NCBI RefSeq assembly: GCF_031656915.1
Contig: NZ_CP134227.1
Span: forward strand, 1,922,001-1,986,000
Reading direction: 5' to 3'
Origin: Nocardioides marmorisolisilvae
Lineage (GTDB): Bacteria; Actinomycetota; Actinomycetes; Propionibacteriales; Nocardioidaceae
DNA length: 64,000 nt
Each line of letters starts with the position of its first letter. The first letter of the stretch is position 1. The notes under the pieces are model-generated. The model searched no databases, was not told where the DNA came from, and worked only from the letters and a program-made list of their open reading frames with translations. The position numbers and the translations under genes were made by a program. Shown in pieces: positions 62,775 through 64,000 of the stretch.

Positions 62775-64000
62775 ATGAGTGAGCATGAGGGCAGTCCCGG
62801 GACAGGCTTCCGGATCGAGCACGACAGCATGGGCGAGGTCCGGGTGCCCGAGGGCGCCCTCTGGCGCGCACAGACCCAGCGGGCCGTGGAGAACTTTCCG
62901 ATCTCCGGGAGCACCATCGAGCCGGCCCTGGTCGTGGCGATGGCCCGCGTCAAGAAGGCGGCGGCGCACACCAACGTCGACCTCGGCGTCCTCGACGAGG
63001 CCAGAGGCGCGGCGATCGTGCACGCGGCTGACGAGGTCATCGCCGGCGAGCATCGCGACGCGTTCCCGGTCGATGTGTTCCAGACGGGCTCGGGCACCAG
63101 CTCGAACATGAACATGAACGAGGTGCTGGCCACTCTGGCCAGCCGTGCCGGGACCGACGTACATCCCAATGACCACGTCAACGCGAGCCAGTCCAGCAAC
63201 GACACCTTCCCCACCAGCATCCATGTCGCGGCCGCCGAGTCGACCACGACCGACCTCGTCCCGGCCGTGGAGCACCTCGGCGAGGCCTTCGGCCGCAAGG
63301 CGGAGGAGTTCGCCGGCCTGGTGAAGTCCGGTCGCACCCACCTGATGGACGCCACCCCGGTGATGCTCGGCCAGGAGTTCGGCGGCTACGCGGCGATCTG
63401 CCGGATGGCGGTCGAGCGGCTGCAGGCCAGCTTGCCGAGGGTGCTGGAGCTCCCGCTGGGCGGCACCGCCGTCGGCACCGGCATCAACACCCCGCCGGGC
63501 TTCGCCGCGCAGGTGATCGAGGAGCTCGGTCGCGACACCGGCCTGCCCTTCACCGAGGCACGCGACCACTTCGAGGCCCAGGGCGGCCAGGACGCGCTCG
63601 TGGAGCTGTCCGGGCAGCTGCGCACCATCGCCGTCGGGCTCACGAAGGCCTGCAACGACCTGCGCTGGATGAGCTCCGGGCCGACGGCGGGGCTCGCCGA
63701 GATCCACCTGCCCGACCTGCAGCCGGGATCGAGCATCATGCCCGGGAAGGTCAACCCGGTGCTCCCCGAGGCCACGCTGATGGTCTGCGCGCAGGTCATC
63801 GGCAACGATGCGGCCGTCACGGTCGCCGGCGCCAGCGGCAACTTCGAGCTCAACGTGATGATGCCGGTCCTCGCCCGCAACCTGCTCGAGTCGATCCGGC
63901 TCCTGGCCAGCGCGACCCGCGTCCTCGCCGACCGATGCGTCGACGGCATCACCGCGGACGCCGACCGGATGCGGGGGTACGCCGAGTCCTCGCCCTCGGT
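62775..64000 (+). CDS. fumC: fumarate hydratase, class II (3' end outside)
   Basis: The frame from ATG 62775 stays open to the window edge (408 residues seen; the family has about 465). It is a class II, iron-free fumarase: [45 protein letters not shown] and the superfamily signature [12 protein letters not shown] are all present. It starts ten bases after the preceding stop, so the two genes are coupled. Confidence 0.95.
   Translation, partial: MSEHEGSPGTGFRIEHDSMGEVRVPEGALWRAQTQRAVENFPISGSTIEPALVVAMARVKKAAAHTNVDLGVLDEARGAAIVHAADEVIAGEHRDAFPVDVFQTGSGTSSNMNMNEVLATLASRAGTDVHPNDHVNASQSSNDTFPTSIHVAAAESTTTDLVPAVEHLGEAFGRKAEEFAGLVKSGRTHLMDATPVMLGQEFGGYAAICRMAVERLQASLPRVLELPLGGTAVGTGINTPPGFAAQVIEELGRDTGLPFTEARDHFEAQGGQDALVELSGQLRTIAVGLTKACNDLRWMSSGPTAGLAEIHLPDLQPGSSIMPGKVNPVLPEATLMVCAQVIGNDAAVTVAGASGNFELNVMMPVLARNLLESIRLLASATRVLADRCVDGITADADRMRGYAESSPS

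Overview
The window is GC-rich, densely coded actinobacterial chromosome with many GTG starts and short or overlapping gene junctions. Family content (mycothiol deacetylase MshB, DUF3027, DUF4245, DUF6542, DUF5808, DUF1707, a 7Fe ferredoxin next to DapC, class II FBPase GlpX) points to a Nocardioidaceae-like organism, probably near Nocardioides. No rRNA, tRNA, CRISPR array or replication origin was recognised. The assignment to a family is inference from gene content only.

Layout. Positions 1-17167 are mostly housekeeping and core-type genes: a secreted protein cut by the window edge, DUF3027, an MFS transporter, fdxA-dapC, two GNAT-type acetyltransferases or relatives, a lipase with RTX-like repeats, a VanW-like protein, mshB, a thioesterase, an old-yellow-enzyme oxidoreductase, a hemerythrin, a nitronate monooxygenase and a SNF2-type helicase. 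Positions 17410-32910 are the accessory part. They hold an integrase-type IS (17410-18764), several small stress or modification genes, and an IS21 element (23595-26229) that splits a NAD(P)-binding oxidoreductase gene with a 6-bp target duplication. After that comes a run of toxin-antitoxin genes and remnants, and a decayed integrated element bounded by 20-bp repeats at 28904-28923 and 32891-32910. The right repeat is the 3' end of ychF, so this gene end is the attachment site. The element carries vapBC, a frameshifted MFS gene, a truncated methyltransferase and a truncated, frameshifted tyrosine integrase.

Positions 32892-49600 return to core genes: ychF, two divergent MpaB-oxygenase/TetR pairs with clear palindromic operators, xthA, a haloalkane dehalogenase, rmuC, a HIT protein, a Sua5/YciO-type synthase, ispH, xseAB, an ArsB/SLC13-type transporter, glpX and a PfkB kinase. 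Positions 49636-64000 hold an alpha/beta hydrolase, a SCO/CtaG pair for cytochrome oxidase assembly, a four-gene sugar ABC importer (52603-56866), an IS1380-type element (56887-58510) inserted exactly at the stop codon of a second UgpC-like ATPase, a DUF1707 protein, class I fumarase, a spermidine-synthase-like protein and the start of class II fumarase.

The most informative findings are the ychF 3'-end attachment site with a tandem series of toxin-antitoxin remnants, the fully reconstructable IS21 knock-out, the nested inverted repeats between the convergent MFS and dapC genes, and the paired palindromic operators in front of three TetR genes or their partners. I did not find a clearly new multi-gene system; the closest candidates are the compact toxin-antitoxin cluster at the island boundary and the duplicated MpaB-TetR module.
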